Below, piece after piece: positions 18,430-27,886 of a stretch of 64,000 nucleotides of DNA (its first letter is position 1; each line of letters begins with the position of its first letter). A model generated the notes under the pieces. It did no database searches and had not been told where the DNA came from. It saw only the letters and a program-made list of their open reading frames with translations. Position numbers and translations under genes: made by a program. This stretch comes from Blastopirellula marina (GTDB lineage: Bacteria > Planctomycetota > Planctomycetia > Pirellulales > Pirellulaceae). The stretch is from assembly GCF_002967715.1 (NCBI RefSeq), contig NZ_PUIA01000074.1:343928-407927 (forward strand), read 5' to 3'.

Positions 18430-19932
18430 ATGGTAATTCTGGCGACTTTGGCGATTCACCCAATCGATGTAGCAATCATTGCTGCTTACATCGTGGGGAC
18501 GAGCCTTCTGGGAATTTGGTTGGGGAAGGGGGGGAACTCGACCAACGATTTTTTTCTAGGCTCTAAAAGTTTGCCCACCTGGGCGCTTTTGCTTTCGATT
18601 GTCGCAACCGAAACAAGCACCGTTACATTCTTAAGCGTTCCAGGCCTGGCATTCAAAGAAGGGGGCAACTTTGGTTTCCTTCAACTGGCCTTAGGCTATA
18701 TCGTTGGACGCGTATTGGTACTGGTTTTCCTGCTTCCCCTCTATTTTCGTAACGAGAACGCGACTGCTTACGAAGTCTTTCAGCGGAACTTCGGTAGCTC
18801 TACCCGTCGCCTGGCATCGCTTTTCTTTCTCATTGCCCGAACTCTTGGAGACGGTCTGAGACTGTTTCTAACCGCACTCGCGTTACAGCAGGTGATGCAG
18901 TTACCTTTCGAGGTCAGTGTTGCTATCCTCGCGATTGCGACAGCACTCTATGCCTTGTTGGGTGGTGTTCGCTCGGTGGTCTGGAACGATTGTCTCCAGT
19001 TTGGCGTCTATATGGCTGGCGCTTTGATTGCGTTGACGGTGATCTTGATTCGTCTTCCAGGTGGTACCGATCAATATTTTCAATTTGCGTCTGAAACAGG
19101 ACGCCTCAAGCTATTCGATCTTAAATTTCTTCCCGACCATGGCCATCTGACGTTATGGGTAGGACTTTTGGGCGGGGCAATGCTCAGTCTCGCGACACAT
19201 GGTGCCGATCAGTTGATTGTTCAGCGATACCTTTGTGCGAAAGATCAACGCTCGGCCGGATGGGCACTCTTTTGGAGCGGCCCGATCGTATTTGTGCAGT
19301 TCGTGTTGTTTCTGGCGATTGGAGTTGGCTTGGCCTGTTACTTCACCGAATTTGATCCTGCAAAAGTCAATATTCCGGGCGATCAGGCGCTGGCAACGTT
19401 CATCGTCGGTGAACTTCCGCTTGGTATTCGGGGAATCATCCTGGCGGCTGTATTCGCCGCGGCCATGTCTACCCTGTCCAGCTCCGTTAATTCATCAGCA
19501 AGTTCCATGCTGCAAGATTTTGGACGTCAAGCATGGAACCAATTACCTGACGACCGCAGGCTACGCCTTGCACGGGGTTTCACGCTACTGTTTACCTTGT
19601 CACAAGCAGCGGTAGCGATCATCGCCTTCCGAGGGCACTTTGCCGATACCGTCGTTAATCAGGCTTTGGCGATCGCCGGCTTTTCCGCAGGATTATTGCT
19701 CGGACTTTTTTTCGTTACCTTGGTGATCGGACGAGTATCGAGCGTCCTGGCAAACATCGGACTGCTGACAGGGGCCTTGGTGATAACCCTGGTTGCCTTT
19801 CAAACGAATATCAGTGGTTACTGGTATTCGTTGATTTGTTGCGGCACCTCCTTTGGAGTTACCGTCGTCCTTGGCTACCTCGTCGCATTGCGTGGCGAGA
19901 ATCCTCGAGTCGCTTCCTTGGAGGAAGATTAA
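18430..19932 (+). CDS. sodium:solute symporter (SSS family)
   Basis: A 500-residue sodium/solute symporter with about 13 membrane segments. Family features include the unwound first core helix region STNDFFLGSKSLPTWALLLSIVATETSTVTFLSVPGLAF and the later AVFAAAMSTLSSSVNSSASSMLQDF sodium-site stretch. It lies beside murQ and is translationally coupled to the serine hydrolase (TAATG overlap). It is therefore a good candidate importer for a wall-derived sugar or muropeptide product, as SSS carriers do for sialic acid and other sugars. The substrate is inferred from neighbours only. Confidence 0.88.
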   Translation: MVILATLAIHPIDVAIIAAYIVGTSLLGIWLGKGGNSTNDFFLGSKSLPTWALLLSIVATETSTVTFLSVPGLAFKEGGNFGFLQLALGYIVGRVLVLVFLLPLYFRNENATAYEVFQRNFGSSTRRLASLFFLIARTLGDGLRLFLTALALQQVMQLPFEVSVAILAIATALYALLGGVRSVVWNDCLQFGVYMAGALIALTVILIRLPGGTDQYFQFASETGRLKLFDLKFLPDHGHLTLWVGLLGGAMLSLATHGADQLIVQRYLCAKDQRSAGWALFWSGPIVFVQFVLFLAIGVGLACYFTEFDPAKVNIPGDQALATFIVGELPLGIRGIILAAVFAAAMSTLSSSVNSSASSMLQDFGRQAWNQLPDDRRLRLARGFTLLFTLSQAAVAIIAFRGHFADTVVNQALAIAGFSAGLLLGLFFVTLVIGRVSSVLANIGLLTGALVITLVAFQTNISGYWYSLICCGTSFGVTVVLGYLVALRGENPRVASLEED

Positions 19933-21098
19933 TGAGTCTGCGTTGCTTAGTGGCTCTCATTCTGGTTCTGGCTCAGCTTGTTCTAGCGAAAGCAGATCTG
20001 TTTGCCGCCACCCCACAGTCAACTGATATCACGGGTGAAATCACAACGAAGATCGATCAGGCTATCGCTGCAGCTCTTACCGAAAAGAAGATGCCAGGCT
20101 GTGTGGTGGTCGTCGCACATGGCGGACAAGTGGCCTACAAGAAGGCACACGGCAACCGCCGGATCGAACCGTCGGTCGAACCGATGACGATGGATACAGT
20201 GTTTGATATGGCTTCGCTGACCAAGCCAATTGTCACGGCAACCAGCATCATGCAGCTTGTTGAGGAAGGCAAGGTTGACCTCGACGCCCCGGTTGCCACC
20301 TACTTGCCCGAGTTTCGCGGGAATGACAAGGAAACAATCACTATCAAACAGTTGCTCATCCACACCAGCGGGCTGACCCCAGACAATGCTCTCTCTGACT
20401 ATGAAAACGGTTGGGCAGGTGCCTACCAGAAGATTTGCAATCTCAAGTTACTGTCCGAGCCTGGACAACGTTTCCGTTATTCCGATGTGGGATTCATCTT
20501 GTTGGGTGAAGTAGTGGCCCGCGTCTCGAAGATGCCGCTCGACCAGTACGCTGCCCAACACCTGTTCAAACCCCTCGGAATGAACGCGTCGGGCTATAAC
20601 CCAAACGAAGCATTGGCCAAACGTTCGGTTACCACCACGCAGGTTGATGGAGAATGGCTGAAAGGAACCGTTCACGACCCGCGTGCACGGTACTGCGGCG
20701 GTGTTGCCGGGCATGCTGGTCTGTTCAGCACGGCGGATGACCTGTTGCTTTATGCCCAGGCAATGCTCGCGGCACGCAATCCCGGCACCCAACATCTGCT
20801 CAGCCAGCAAACGCTGGCAACAATGACCAAATCGTACGACGCCGCAGGCAACCTCCGCGGTTTAGGTTGGGACAAGCAAAGTGGCTATTCAAGCAATCGT
20901 GGTAAGTCGATGAGCTCGTCAGCCTACGGACATGGCGGTTTCACGGGTACCGCTATGTGGATCGATCCAGAGCTGGAACTCGTCGTGATTTTCCTCTCGA
21001 ATCGCGTTCATCCCCACGAAAAGGGAGCGGTGAACGCGCTCGCTGGAGAGATCGGAACAATTGCTTCCGATGCCTGTCGAAACACTCAGAAAAGTTAG
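19932..21098 (+). CDS. exported serine hydrolase (beta-lactamase / class C-like)
   Basis: A 388-residue periplasmic serine hydrolase. It has a signal peptide (MSLRCLVALILVLAQLVLAKADLFA), the S-x-x-K nucleophile motif SLTK (Ser95, Lys98), a Y-S-D in the place of the usual Y-x-N (RFRYSDVGF), and an H-G-G box (YGHGGFTGT) near the end. The class C beta-lactamase fold includes esterases, D-amino peptidases and muropeptide-trimming enzymes. The start at 19932 has GAGGAAG upstream and overlaps the symporter stop codon. Context with amino-sugar salvage genes suggests that it acts on peptidoglycan fragments outside the cytoplasm before uptake. Confidence 0.9.
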   Translation: MSLRCLVALILVLAQLVLAKADLFAATPQSTDITGEITTKIDQAIAAALTEKKMPGCVVVVAHGGQVAYKKAHGNRRIEPSVEPMTMDTVFDMASLTKPIVTATSIMQLVEEGKVDLDAPVATYLPEFRGNDKETITIKQLLIHTSGLTPDNALSDYENGWAGAYQKICNLKLLSEPGQRFRYSDVGFILLGEVVARVSKMPLDQYAAQHLFKPLGMNASGYNPNEALAKRSVTTTQVDGEWLKGTVHDPRARYCGGVAGHAGLFSTADDLLLYAQAMLAARNPGTQHLLSQQTLATMTKSYDAAGNLRGLGWDKQSGYSSNRGKSMSSSAYGHGGFTGTAMWIDPELELVVIFLSNRVHPHEKGAVNALAGEIGTIASDACRNTQKS

Positions 21099-21693
21099 GC
21101 GAACACGGCAACCAAACTTGGAATAGACGTTCTCGTCCGTAATACCGGCGGCTGGTCTTCTCTCCTCGATAAATAACCACAGTTTCTCTGTTTTGCGCAA
21201 TACAAAACGATATTTGCCTAGATTATGGCATATTTCACTAGCGCACAATTCACGTTGCTAGCTAACTAATCGTCTGTCGTGAACACGCGAGCTACTGGCG
21301 AGTGTGACCATCGTTAGTTCACGTTCCTAATAGGGCCTTTTAACGGAAATCGTTGCTGTCACAAGTCGTTGAGCTCATTCGGCAGTAAACAGGCTAAGTT
21401 GAGCCGAAATAGAAAACATTGACTAAATCGCCTCGACGATCTAAAACGTGAATACACAAAGATTTGTTGTCCTACCTATTGCCTGCCATCGATTCCGCTG
21501 TACCCACCTGGGATTCCCTTGTCTCGATCTCGTTTGAGGCAATTTCCCTCGCAAAGCCGAGCAAGCAGTCCTGCCTTATCTGCTCCTGGTGACTTGGCTT
21601 AACGCGACCGGTTACAGCATTTAATCGCTTACCACTGGCGTGCCCGCTGAAACAACCACGGGAGCTGGGAACGATTTCTCAGTAAAGCAAACC
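21099..21693 (+). other. 595-bp intergenic region
   Basis: No credible gene was seen on either strand. It contains two TTCACGTT copies (near 21250 and 21319) and a TTGACT at about 21417 that could be part of a promoter for the secretin-N-domain gene, but no convincing -10 box at proper spacing. Nothing else stood out. Confidence 0.4.
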
Positions 21694-24312
21694 ATGTATC
21701 GCGTTTCCTTATCATTGTCCGCTTATTGTTGTGTTGCCGCAGTAGTGGCACTGCTCGGTCAATCCAAGGTCTGGGGCCAAGTAGAAGAGCCACTTATTCA
21801 GTCGTCAACGGATGTGGTTGAGTCCCTGCCTGGTGACGAAAATAACACGGAAGAAGTCGCCATGCCCGAAATCGACGGGAAGCTGCGGTTTTCGTTCCGT
21901 GGTGCTTCATGGCGTGAAGTGCTGGACTGGGTAGCGGAAGCAGGAGATCTGTCTCTTTATGTCGATGACGTCCCGACTGGAAGCTTCACCTATTCGGATA
22001 GCCAATACTTCACGGTAGACGATGCCGTAACTCGCTTGAACCTGTTTCTTTTGCCTCGCGGGTATACGCTCGTGCGAAAGGGGCAAATGTTGTCGGTGAT
22101 CAATCTGGGTGATCCTCGTGGGCTTCAACAATTGAATGCCATGGCCCGAGTCGTTTCGCCCCAAGACCTCGACCAATTGAACGACCATGAAGTTGTCAAA
22201 TGCTTCGTCAAGTTAGGGGATATCGTTCCCACAGAAGCCATCAACGAGATGGAACCTCTCACTTTGATGACCACGCCGGTAGTACTTCCCAGATCGAATC
22301 AACTCATCATCACGGACACGGCGAAAAACCTTCGAAGTGCTTTGCAGATTCTCGAATCCATGAAGGAACCGCACGGTGAAGAAGCCTCCATCCGACGCTT
22401 TGATCTCAAGCACGTGGATGCCGCCACCGTACTGCTCGTTGCCAGCACACACCTGGGAATCCCCGAGAACGACACAAGTGGCATCGACATTACCATAACC
22501 ACCGACACAACGGGACGCAGATTATACGCCGTGGGATCCGAGGATAAGCTCAAACGGCTTGATTCGCTCATTCAAGTCGTCGACGTGCCTGAGGAAGCGG
22601 AGGAAGCACCGATCGAAAAAACGCTTCTATCACATTCCGTAAGTGGAGATAACCTGCAAGCCGTTTACGACGTACTTCAAACGATTCTTGCCGATAAGTC
22701 CCTGAGGCTATCAATGCAGGAAAGTAGCAACTCGATCGTAGCCTTAGCGGATGCGGAAACCCATCAAATCATTCGCGATACGATTCAGGAACTTCAAGCT
22801 CCGTCGATTGAATTTTCCGTTGTGGAATTGAACTCGGTCGATCCTTACTTTGCAGTCTCGCTCGTGGCGGAGATGTTCGGTGTCTCCGACGAAGACGATC
22901 GCGACAAGAAGAACGAAGATCGTGTGCCGCCACCGAAGGTGGATGCCGACCCAGGCAATCGACGCCTCTTCGTACGCGGTACCGCAGAACAGATCCAGCA
23001 AATCGAGAAGCTTATTGAACGACTTGATTCCCGCAAAAGCAGTGGTACCGACTTGCGGTTTATCCCTCTGACTGGGCCAAAGCGAGAGAACCTCTTGCAA
23101 ACAGCGAAAAAGTCGTGGGGAGGTGAGAACTGCCTGCAAATCCTGCCGGGTGACGAAGCAACACCGCAACAGTTCATCGAGCGTTCGCTTCACAATGAAG
23201 AAGAGCAGGGGGGAGACGACGCACAAGATGTCGTCCCTACAAACTCGTCGCAAGAAGATCTCCTTCGCCAGCCGATTTCACCAATGCGTCCCGAGGAGCT
23301 GCCGACCGATAGCTTCGTCATACTGCCTGAAGTAGGCGACACGATCAACACTTCGGCAACGGTCAAAAACGCCAACGCCCCCATTCGTAGCCAGTTGGTC
23401 CCCAATGGTATCTTGCTGCAATCTGACGACATCGAAGCTTTGGACCGCTTTGAAGAGCATCTCCGGATGCTTTCCGCCCAGGACAAGAATGCAATCTCGC
23501 CCACAGTCATTTATTACCTTAAGTACGTCTCGGCGGATGAGGCCGTGAAGATGCTGGCTGACTTGCTAGATGGCGGAAACGCTCTGAATGACTCGCCGGC
23601 CGATACGCTGGTTCGCGGCTCCGTTGGTAACTTGGGAGGCTACTATGGCAGCCTGCTCTTCGACCGCGATGGCGTCACGACCGTTACCGCAGGTACGGCC
23701 ACGATTGTTTCCGACGCGCGACTCAATCGCCTGATCGTACAAGGGACAAGGGAAGACATTGCCACAATTGAAAGCTATATGAGGATTATCGACAAAGACT
23801 CAAGCATCACCGACATCGAAACCTCCGGCCGTTCGCGTGTTATTGAACTAAAACATGCGCGTGCGACCGAAGTAGCCGAGATGATCCGTGAAGCGTTTCC
23901 TGATCGCGTCGATATGACCACTCAGCAAAACGCGCAGGCACGTCAAGCCCCACCCGCTCAAAGTGAAAACCGAGGCAATAGCGACGACCGTCGGGATGAC
24001 GAGCAGCGAGGATTTCAAGAGAAGCCAACCCGCGGCAGCAAGCCGACCATGGCCGTTGCCGTGCACGAAGCAAGTAACTCGCTGGTCATTACCGCCCCCG
24101 ACGCACTTTTCTCGGAAGTTGAGCAGTTGGTAGCATCCGTCGATCAGCGCAGCGAACGCGCCGTTCGCGTCATCACAGCGACAAACGGAATCAACCTGGA
24201 AATGATCGAACAGGTACTGGCGGAACAAGCAGGCAATTCACCTCGATCAAGTTCTTCGTCACGCACACGTTCGTCCGCGTCGTCGAGTTCCAGTCGATCG
24301 AAGGGACGATAA
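21694..24312 (+). CDS. exported protein with repeated secretin N-type (GspD N-domain-like) modules, no channel domain
   Basis: An 872-residue protein. The start at ATG 21694 gives a clean signal peptide (MYRVSLSLSAYCCVAAVVALLGQ, cleaved near WGQ). Several alpha/beta modules of the secretin/NolW short-domain type can be read: VVLPRSNQLIITDTAKNLRSALQILESM, TDTTGRRLYAVGSEDKLKRLDSLIQVVD, ADPGNRRLFVRGTAEQIQQIEKLIERLD, VSDARLNRLIVQGTREDIATIESYMRIID and VHEASNSLVITAPDALFSEVEQLVASVD. The C-terminal beta-channel of true secretins is missing; the protein ends in an Asn/Ser/Arg-rich tail. Length is larger than most GspD. The next gene starts directly after the stop codon (TAA then ATG), so the pair is probably co-translated. 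Confidence 0.82.
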   Translation: MYRVSLSLSAYCCVAAVVALLGQSKVWGQVEEPLIQSSTDVVESLPGDENNTEEVAMPEIDGKLRFSFRGASWREVLDWVAEAGDLSLYVDDVPTGSFTYSDSQYFTVDDAVTRLNLFLLPRGYTLVRKGQMLSVINLGDPRGLQQLNAMARVVSPQDLDQLNDHEVVKCFVKLGDIVPTEAINEMEPLTLMTTPVVLPRSNQLIITDTAKNLRSALQILESMKEPHGEEASIRRFDLKHVDAATVLLVASTHLGIPENDTSGIDITITTDTTGRRLYAVGSEDKLKRLDSLIQVVDVPEEAEEAPIEKTLLSHSVSGDNLQAVYDVLQTILADKSLRLSMQESSNSIVALADAETHQIIRDTIQELQAPSIEFSVVELNSVDPYFAVSLVAEMFGVSDEDDRDKKNEDRVPPPKVDADPGNRRLFVRGTAEQIQQIEKLIERLDSRKSSGTDLRFIPLTGPKRENLLQTAKKSWGGENCLQILPGDEATPQQFIERSLHNEEEQGGDDAQDVVPTNSSQEDLLRQPISPMRPEELPTDSFVILPEVGDTINTSATVKNANAPIRSQLVPNGILLQSDDIEALDRFEEHLRMLSAQDKNAISPTVIYYLKYVSADEAVKMLADLLDGGNALNDSPADTLVRGSVGNLGGYYGSLLFDRDGVTTVTAGTATIVSDARLNRLIVQGTREDIATIESYMRIIDKDSSITDIETSGRSRVIELKHARATEVAEMIREAFPDRVDMTTQQNAQARQAPPAQSENRGNSDDRRDDEQRGFQEKPTRGSKPTMAVAVHEASNSLVITAPDALFSEVEQLVASVDQRSERAVRVITATNGINLEMIEQVLAEQAGNSPRSSSSSRTRSSASSSSSRSKGR

Positions 24313-25932
24313 ATGCATCCCTCACCACTCTACTATCGGTATCTGTTAAGCGCGATTATGTTTGCTCTCTTTTCGGGCGTTAGCTTTGGACAGGGTGAGT
24401 GGATTCGTCGCCTTGATGACGATAACAATGGTTACATCGAACCGGACGAGATCTCGGAACGAAGTCGACGTTATCTGGAAGACTTCGCTATTCCGTATGG
24501 CCTTAGCCTTTCACGGCCCAATTCGGTGAAGAAGCTTGAACAGGCAGCTCGCCTCCACGCAGAGCGTCGTGAACGTGCTGGAAGCCCTACGTTACCACCG
24601 CCTGCGGAAGTTGAGGGATTAAAGGGCTTCGGGGTCGATCCCGAAAAGCCGTTGGTTCCAGGGTTTGGTCTTCGCGAAGTGAAATACCCGTATACCCAAG
24701 CCGATCTGGACGAAGCGGCCTCCATGTTACGTCGCTGGGATCGCGACGGTGACGGCAAGCTCGATCCACAAGAAATCGAGCGAGCCCGCTGGGATGGCCA
24801 TGACCCGCTAGACAGCGATTTCGATCAAGATAGAAGCCTCACGAAACTTGAACTCTCTCAGAGATATGCACGCCGACGCCTCGAATCACAGCGTCCGATC
24901 ATGTCAGTCGGCTCCTTGAACGAAGGTGTTCCGAGACGCGACGAGGGACAAGAGATTCGTGACCGCCGAGATCGGATGCGGGCTGGCAGTTCTCTGGATG
25001 GTGACCGCGGAAGCGCCTCGCTGGCCGATAGCATTCTTGAGCGATACGACTTCAACCGAAATGGTCAGCTTGATCCGCAAGAAATGTCTAGCGTTGGCAT
25101 TTCAATCGCCAAGGTCGACTACGATCGAAACGGCGCGGTCGACGAAAATGAATTCGCCAGGTACTTAAACGAAGAACTCGATCGCGAGGCAAACGCCAGC
25201 CAAGAAGCCATACCGACCTGGTTCTTCGAGCGGGATGGAGACGGGGACAAACAGGTCGTGATGTCCGAATTCACCCAAGAATGGGATGATGCCAAGCTCG
25301 AAGAATTCGCATCCTACGACCACAACCACGATGGAATTATCACAATCGATGAAGTGTTAACATCGCAAACGGTTGCCGGCGGAGAATTCTCGAACTCGCA
25401 GGCCCACCTACTGCTTCCCCGGTCGACGGTCGTTTCCGAAATCGAAATTGCCGATGACTATTTGATCGGAGATCTCAACGTTCAGCTTTCGATTACCCAC
25501 ACCTATACGGAACAGCTTGATGGCTACCTGATCGGCCCAGATGGCCAACGCATCGAACTCTTCACCGGTGTGGGAGGCAGCGACGACCATTTCGATAAGA
25601 CCATCTTCGATGATGACAACGGCGAGCGAATCACGCGGTCGCGGGCTCCGTTCCGGGGTACGTTTCGACCGGAGGCACTTGAGAAACGTCAGCCAGGATT
25701 AAATCATTACAAAGGCAAGAACTTGAAGGGTACTTGGCAGTTGATGATTCGCGCCAGCCGTAGCGAACGGTCTGGCGTACTGCACGGTTGGTCACTTCTA
25801 GTCAAACCAGACCAAGAGGCGGTCGACAACCCTGATTCCGTATCCGAGCGATTGACCCCAATGGAAAGCATACCCAGCGAAGAATCCTCGGAAACCGAGG
25901 ATTCGACATTCCCGGCCCAGCCGCAGCAATGA
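24313..25932 (+). CDS. exported EF-hand protein with C-terminal P/homoB (proprotein convertase) domain
   Basis: A 539-residue protein. After a signal peptide (about 1-27, ending VSFGQ) come calcium-loop motifs of the EF-hand/dockerin type: DDDNNGYIEPDE, DRDGDGKLDPQE, DFNRNGQLDPQE, DYDRNGAVDENE, DGDGDKQVVMSE and DHNHDGIITIDE. At about residues 375-510 lies a P/homoB beta-sandwich (SEIEIADDYLIGDLNVQLSITHTY...LDGYLIGPDG...LHGWSLLVKPD). No protease catalytic domain is present, so the P domain is used without its usual enzyme. It directly follows the secretin-N-domain gene with no gap, suggesting a shared, calcium-dependent envelope or surface role. Confidence 0.85.
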   Translation: MHPSPLYYRYLLSAIMFALFSGVSFGQGEWIRRLDDDNNGYIEPDEISERSRRYLEDFAIPYGLSLSRPNSVKKLEQAARLHAERRERAGSPTLPPPAEVEGLKGFGVDPEKPLVPGFGLREVKYPYTQADLDEAASMLRRWDRDGDGKLDPQEIERARWDGHDPLDSDFDQDRSLTKLELSQRYARRRLESQRPIMSVGSLNEGVPRRDEGQEIRDRRDRMRAGSSLDGDRGSASLADSILERYDFNRNGQLDPQEMSSVGISIAKVDYDRNGAVDENEFARYLNEELDREANASQEAIPTWFFERDGDGDKQVVMSEFTQEWDDAKLEEFASYDHNHDGIITIDEVLTSQTVAGGEFSNSQAHLLLPRSTVVSEIEIADDYLIGDLNVQLSITHTYTEQLDGYLIGPDGQRIELFTGVGGSDDHFDKTIFDDDNGERITRSRAPFRGTFRPEALEKRQPGLNHYKGKNLKGTWQLMIRASRSERSGVLHGWSLLVKPDQEAVDNPDSVSERLTPMESIPSEESSETEDSTFPAQPQQ

Positions 25933-25947
25933 CCGGAGCAGTGGTGA

Positions 25948-26769
25948 CTATTTAGCGGACGACTTATTGGTGAGTTCCAAATAGGCCTTCGCATATCGCT
26001 TGCCGAATTCTCGGTATGACTCTGCGTTGAAGTGGACCTTATCCCCTTTATGCGTGAGCCCATCGGATTGAACGAAAACAACATGGCCATCCATTTTCGC
26101 AATGTTCTGATGGGCCAGATCGACTTGTTTTTTGGATTCGTTCCAAGGACTTTCTTCAAACTGGCCTAATTGGCCAATGATGAACGGAACGTCATCGGCA
26201 TCTAGTTCATTGCGAAATCGTGCAATCAATTCCTGAAGCTTCTGATCGTAGATTTCGGCTTTCCCTGGCCCGGAGTCCGATTCACCTTGATGCCATAGGA
26301 TTCCAACGAGCTTACCTGACTGAAGTGCCTGATGCGCCCTCTTCATGGCATCATCGTAAGGATGTGTTTTTGTCGGTGCATCCCAGGCCCCAGGCTCCCA
26401 TGACTTTATCGGAGAACCGCCTACCGCACAAGGAATCAGCCCAATCGTGATATCAGGGTTGCTTTTGGAAACCTCGAGCCCGAATGTTCGCCCCAACCCC
26501 ACACCAACCATCTTCGGCTTATCGAAGTGCATTGGATCAACGGCAGGCACCCATTTTCCCTGCTGATTCAACATCAACACTTTGGGGTTCGCTACCTTGT
26601 CGTCTGGGGTTACCTTTCCGCGACCCGCCATGTTGGACTGCCCAACCAATAGGAACAGATGAAACTTGTCCTTGGCTGGTAGGTCTACTTCTTCACTTCT
26701 GCCAGTAACCACGAAGGATGCAGTAAGGAGCATCGACATAAGAGCAACAAGGGGAAGTTCTTTTCGCAT
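25948..26769 (-). CDS. sialate O-acetylesterase-like SGNH esterase (SASA family)
   Basis: A 273-residue exported carbohydrate esterase. It has a signal peptide (MRKELPLVALMSMLLTASFVVTG), the block I LFLLVGQSNMAGRG with nucleophile Ser45, [28 protein letters not shown] and the terminal His block DKVHFNAESYREFGKRYA. These are the marks of the DUF303/SASA esterases that deacetylate sugars. Length is normal. It converges with the EF-hand gene, 15 bp apart. It probably takes part in polysaccharide use with the sulfatases. No SD was singled out for the ATG at 26769. Confidence 0.9.
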   Translation of the reverse strand: MRKELPLVALMSMLLTASFVVTGRSEEVDLPAKDKFHLFLLVGQSNMAGRGKVTPDDKVANPKVLMLNQQGKWVPAVDPMHFDKPKMVGVGLGRTFGLEVSKSNPDITIGLIPCAVGGSPIKSWEPGAWDAPTKTHPYDDAMKRAHQALQSGKLVGILWHQGESDSGPGKAEIYDQKLQELIARFRNELDADDVPFIIGQLGQFEESPWNESKKQVDLAHQNIAKMDGHVVFVQSDGLTHKGDKVHFNAESYREFGKRYAKAYLELTNKSSAK

Positions 26770-26930
26770 GATGGATATCTTTTGATTCGGTTCGATGGTT
26801 TCGTGAATAGAAACATGGAAATTTGCATTTAGACGACAGATCTTAACTTTAACCCATCGTGAATCAGATTTATACTTCCGAACCTATGCTGCGCGTTTTC
26901 ACACGTTGTTGAATTTCACTTGGTTCAGTA

Positions 26931-27857
26931 ATGATGTCGATCGATCCGTTGGCCATCCTCGCGAACAGTCGCGTTACAACTCCGCTGGTACCCATTCAGC
27001 TTCATGAGCATGGCGTGACCATCTGGTGTAAGCTGGAATTTCTGAATCCGAGCGGGTCAACGAAGGATCGAATTGCACGCTACATCCTCTCGAAAGCGAT
27101 GAGGAGTCAGCTTATTCAACCTGGCGACCAGGTTGTCGAAGCTTCGAGCGGATCCACAAGCATTGCATTCGCGCTGGCATCAGCCCAGTTGGGGCTACAC
27201 TTCACGGCCGTGATGCCAGAAAACGTGAGCCCTGAACGAGTGAAAATAATTCGAGCATATGGCGCGAGTGTCGAGTTAACCAAGGCAGCGAAAGGGATCG
27301 ATGCTTCGATTCGATTAGCCCAACAGATTCACGAGCAGCACAACGCGTTTTGGCCGCGGCAGTTTTCAAACTTTGATAACGCAAAAGCCCACTGTGATGA
27401 GACGGCCGCGGAGGTGCTTTGTCAGATTCCAAGCGGCAAAGTCGACATGTTCGTCAGTGGGGTGGGAACCGGGGGAACCTTGGTTGGCGTAACCCAGGGG
27501 CTGGCCTCGGCCGGATGTCAGATCACCCCTGTCTTGGCGCGTCCCGTTAGCAACCGGCTCATCTCTGATGTCGAATGTTGTAGCTTCAGTACGCGAATTC
27601 CTGGCGTGGTGGACGGACTGTCGACCATCTTTCGCGACGCGGATTTACCTGATCTGAGGCAGTTCGAGATCTCAGACGAAGAAGCGATTGATACGACTCG
27701 GAAGCTGATTCGAGCTGGTTTTCCGGTCGGTCCGAGTTCGGGGCTCAACTACCTGGCTGCCGTTCAGGCATACAAAGAACATGGTGGCGATCCAATTTGC
27801 CTGACTGTTTTTCCTGATCGGATGGAACGCTACTTCTCGACCGATCTATTTTCGTAG
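26931..27857 (+). CDS. PLP-dependent cysteine synthase family protein
   Basis: A 308-residue fold-type II PLP enzyme. The PLP lysine is in LEFLNPSGSTKDRIARYIL (Lys45), the phosphate-side loop is VVEASSGSTSIAFA, and VSGVGTGGTLVG is the glycine-rich cofactor loop. AGFPVGPSSGLNYLAA is the C-terminal substrate/PLP block. It resembles cysteine synthase/cystathionine beta-synthase-like enzymes. The substrate is uncertain because the loop that decides sulfur donor chemistry is not diagnostic by eye. It is a single gene, convergent with the FG-GAP-sulfatase gene (29-bp gap). Confidence 0.88.
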   Translation: MMSIDPLAILANSRVTTPLVPIQLHEHGVTIWCKLEFLNPSGSTKDRIARYILSKAMRSQLIQPGDQVVEASSGSTSIAFALASAQLGLHFTAVMPENVSPERVKIIRAYGASVELTKAAKGIDASIRLAQQIHEQHNAFWPRQFSNFDNAKAHCDETAAEVLCQIPSGKVDMFVSGVGTGGTLVGVTQGLASAGCQITPVLARPVSNRLISDVECCSFSTRIPGVVDGLSTIFRDADLPDLRQFEISDEEAIDTTRKLIRAGFPVGPSSGLNYLAAVQAYKEHGGDPICLTVFPDRMERYFSTDLFS

Positions 27858-27886
27858 GTGCATCTCGGTGTATTGCTTCGCGAGCA

